From Belnapia sp. (GTDB taxonomy: Bacteria > Pseudomonadota > Alphaproteobacteria > Acetobacterales > Acetobacteraceae), in the NCBI GenBank assembly GCA_028291445.1, contig JAQGIA010000642.1, positions 1-6,679 on the forward strand: a DNA stretch of 6,679 nt, read 5' to 3'. The notes under the pieces are model-generated. The model was not told where the DNA came from. It made no database searches and worked only from the letters and a program-made list of their open reading frames with translations. Within the stretch, counting starts at the first letter, position 1, and every line of letters starts with the position of its first letter. The position numbers were made by a program, and so were the translations under genes. This document shows, piece by piece, positions 6,601 to 6,679 of the stretch.

Positions 6601-6679
6601 ACCACGATGGTCGGGATCTCGACCTGCGGCAGCGGCGCGATGGGCAGGGCGACATAGGCGGCCAGCCCGGCCAGCACCA
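3618..6679 (-). CDS. RND/HAE1 efflux transporter, MdtB/MdtC (MuxB/MuxC)-type inner-membrane pump, 5' end missing
   Basis: About 1020 residues of a proton-driven RND pump are present. The first in-window codon, GTG at 6677, is internal, because family members have roughly 20 more residues (first transmembrane helix) ahead of LAGLAAYVALPIAPLPQVEI. Order in fragment numbering: periplasmic porter domain 1 (about 20-312), TM2 from about 315, GFVIDDAIV with proton-relay D380/D381 in TM4, PEQDTG at 533-538, second porter/docking region (about 540-835), TM8 from about 839, GIVKKNAIML with K904 in TM10, and a final SQLLTLYTTPVVYL helix. These match AcrB D407/D408/K940. QTP-, FALE-, GAELRQPLG- and RASLHEVQ-like segments resemble E. 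coli MdtB/MdtC more than AcrB. MdtBC-type pumps work as mixed trimers with a periplasmic adaptor and an outer-membrane channel. No partner is in the window; in mdtABC-like operons mdtC follows mdtB, so partners may lie to the right. The stop is TGA at 3620-3618, seven bases from the convergent HAD gene's stop. Confidence 0.93.
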   Translation of the reverse strand, partial: VLAGLAAYVALPIAPLPQVEIPTIVVWAGEPGTDPVTTASAIMAPLERRLGAISGLVEMTSTSSFGGGYAILQFDLARRVDDAARDVQAALVAAGNDLPPGLPAPPGFAKFGPAAAPVLILALLSDTIAPSALFDAADSIVAPRIAQVLGVSRVEVRGAEQPAIRVTIDPAAAKAAGIDLDMVRRAIAENNVNRPTGLIDGSRQSAAIVVNDRLQTPEDFGRIILKRRDGAVVRLSAIGRIERDVRDRRQGGSVDGAPAVLMTVHKTADANVVEVVDRIRALAPQLGRWLPAGVAITTIRDRSETIRASLHEVQVTLLFSVVLVILVVIAFLRQPAAVLAAGAAVPLSLLGTLAAMWALGYSLDNLSLMALTISVGFVIDDAIVMTENIARLAARGMRPMQAALEGARQIGFTVVSITVSLIAALIPLLLMQGVVGRMLREFSATLAIAVAISGFVSLTVTPMLAAHLASRTPPRPPGPLARRFDAAMARLTQAYLRSLHQVLRLRRSMLAATIGLVGLTVWLYAIVPKGFFPEQDTGLLMGYSRAAPDTSFQAMLPLQDRVVAVVRQDPAVAHVASTVGSSNGNGGVSTGLMYIGLKPRAERPGVSAAQVIARLRAPLADIPGIEASLGAVQDVSIGGRASGAQFQFVLLSPVLEGLETWSETLVRRLREVPGLTDVTSDQRRAGLVTRLTIDRAAAARAGVSVQAVTAALNSSFAQRQVSLIYRGSNQYRVVLEIEPSLQQYPEQVDDIHLSGANGTQVPLAALVTLERGVAPFSVTHQGQFPAATITFNLAPGMQLGEATALVEQAAREVGLPETMRTEFAGSARAFQSFTRGQPLLILAALLTVYIVLGMLYEHALHPLTIISTLPAAGIGALLALLATNTPFDAITLVGVVLLMGIVKKNAIMLVDFALEHERSERLGADAAMLAACRERFRPILMTTLAAALGAVPLVLASGPGAELRQPLGIAVIGGLALSQLLTLYTTPVVYLALDGIGRRRGQPRARRQPGPLRLEPPQA
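3623..3645. terminator. Perfect 8-bp hairpin at the convergent gene ends, possible terminator
   Basis: CTTGCGGC (3623-3630) and GCCGCAAG (3638-3645) are perfect reverse complements around a 7-base loop. The hairpin begins 13 bases after the HAD gene's stop and lies inside the last nine codons of the convergent RND gene. No T-tract follows on either strand, so it is not a standard intrinsic terminator. It could still pause polymerase or protect 3' ends of the HAD transcript. With only seven bases between the two stops, any terminator here must overlap coding sequence. Confidence 0.4.

Noticed and set aside
6675..6677. GTG at 6677-6675 as the true RND start
   Set aside because: It falls inside the first transmembrane helix of the family, about 20 residues after the expected N-terminus, so the real start lies beyond the window.

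Overview
The window is high-GC DNA with dense, compact genes and tight intergenic spacing. It looks like the chromosome of a high-GC alphaproteobacterium, with Rhodospirillales/Acetobacteraceae as the best guess. That assignment rests on base composition and protein style only, because no rRNA or other phylogenetic marker is present. No tRNA, CRISPR array, insertion sequence or phage signal was seen.

Layout. (1) Positions 1-173, minus strand: the first 57 codons of a GT-B family 4 type glycosyltransferase that runs off the left edge. (2) Positions 174-432: a divergent intergenic region, clearly AT-richer than its surroundings over about 181-360. It carries two small palindromes. Nearer the plus-strand gene it carries an inverted repeat that can pair with that gene's Shine-Dalgarno sequence. 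(3) Positions 433-1557, plus strand: an integral-membrane sterol desaturase/fatty acid hydroxylase family protein with a complete set of diiron histidine boxes. (4) Positions 1577-3610, plus strand, 19 nt downstream and probably co-transcribed: a 677-residue two-module protein with an N-terminal HAD-type hydrolase domain and a conserved C-terminal module of unknown function. Proteins of this type are often found with polysaccharide genes. (5) Positions 3618-6679, minus strand, convergent: an RND/HAE1 inner-membrane efflux transporter of the MdtB/MdtC (MuxB/MuxC) type. It is complete at its C-terminus and cut by the right edge near its N-terminus.

How they may work together. The glycosyltransferase, the HAD two-domain protein and the membrane hydroxylase fit an envelope lipid or polysaccharide locus, in which a glycan or lipid-linked intermediate is assembled and an acyl or isoprenoid chain is oxidised. 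This is inference from gene order and families; no substrate can be read from the sequence. The RND gene is convergent, belongs to a different transcription unit, and is probably the last gene of an efflux operon whose other members lie to the right.

The least understood item is the HAD two-module protein. Its first HAD motif lacks the usual acid/base aspartate, and its C-terminal module has strong motifs but no function I can assign. Nothing here is clearly a wholly new system.
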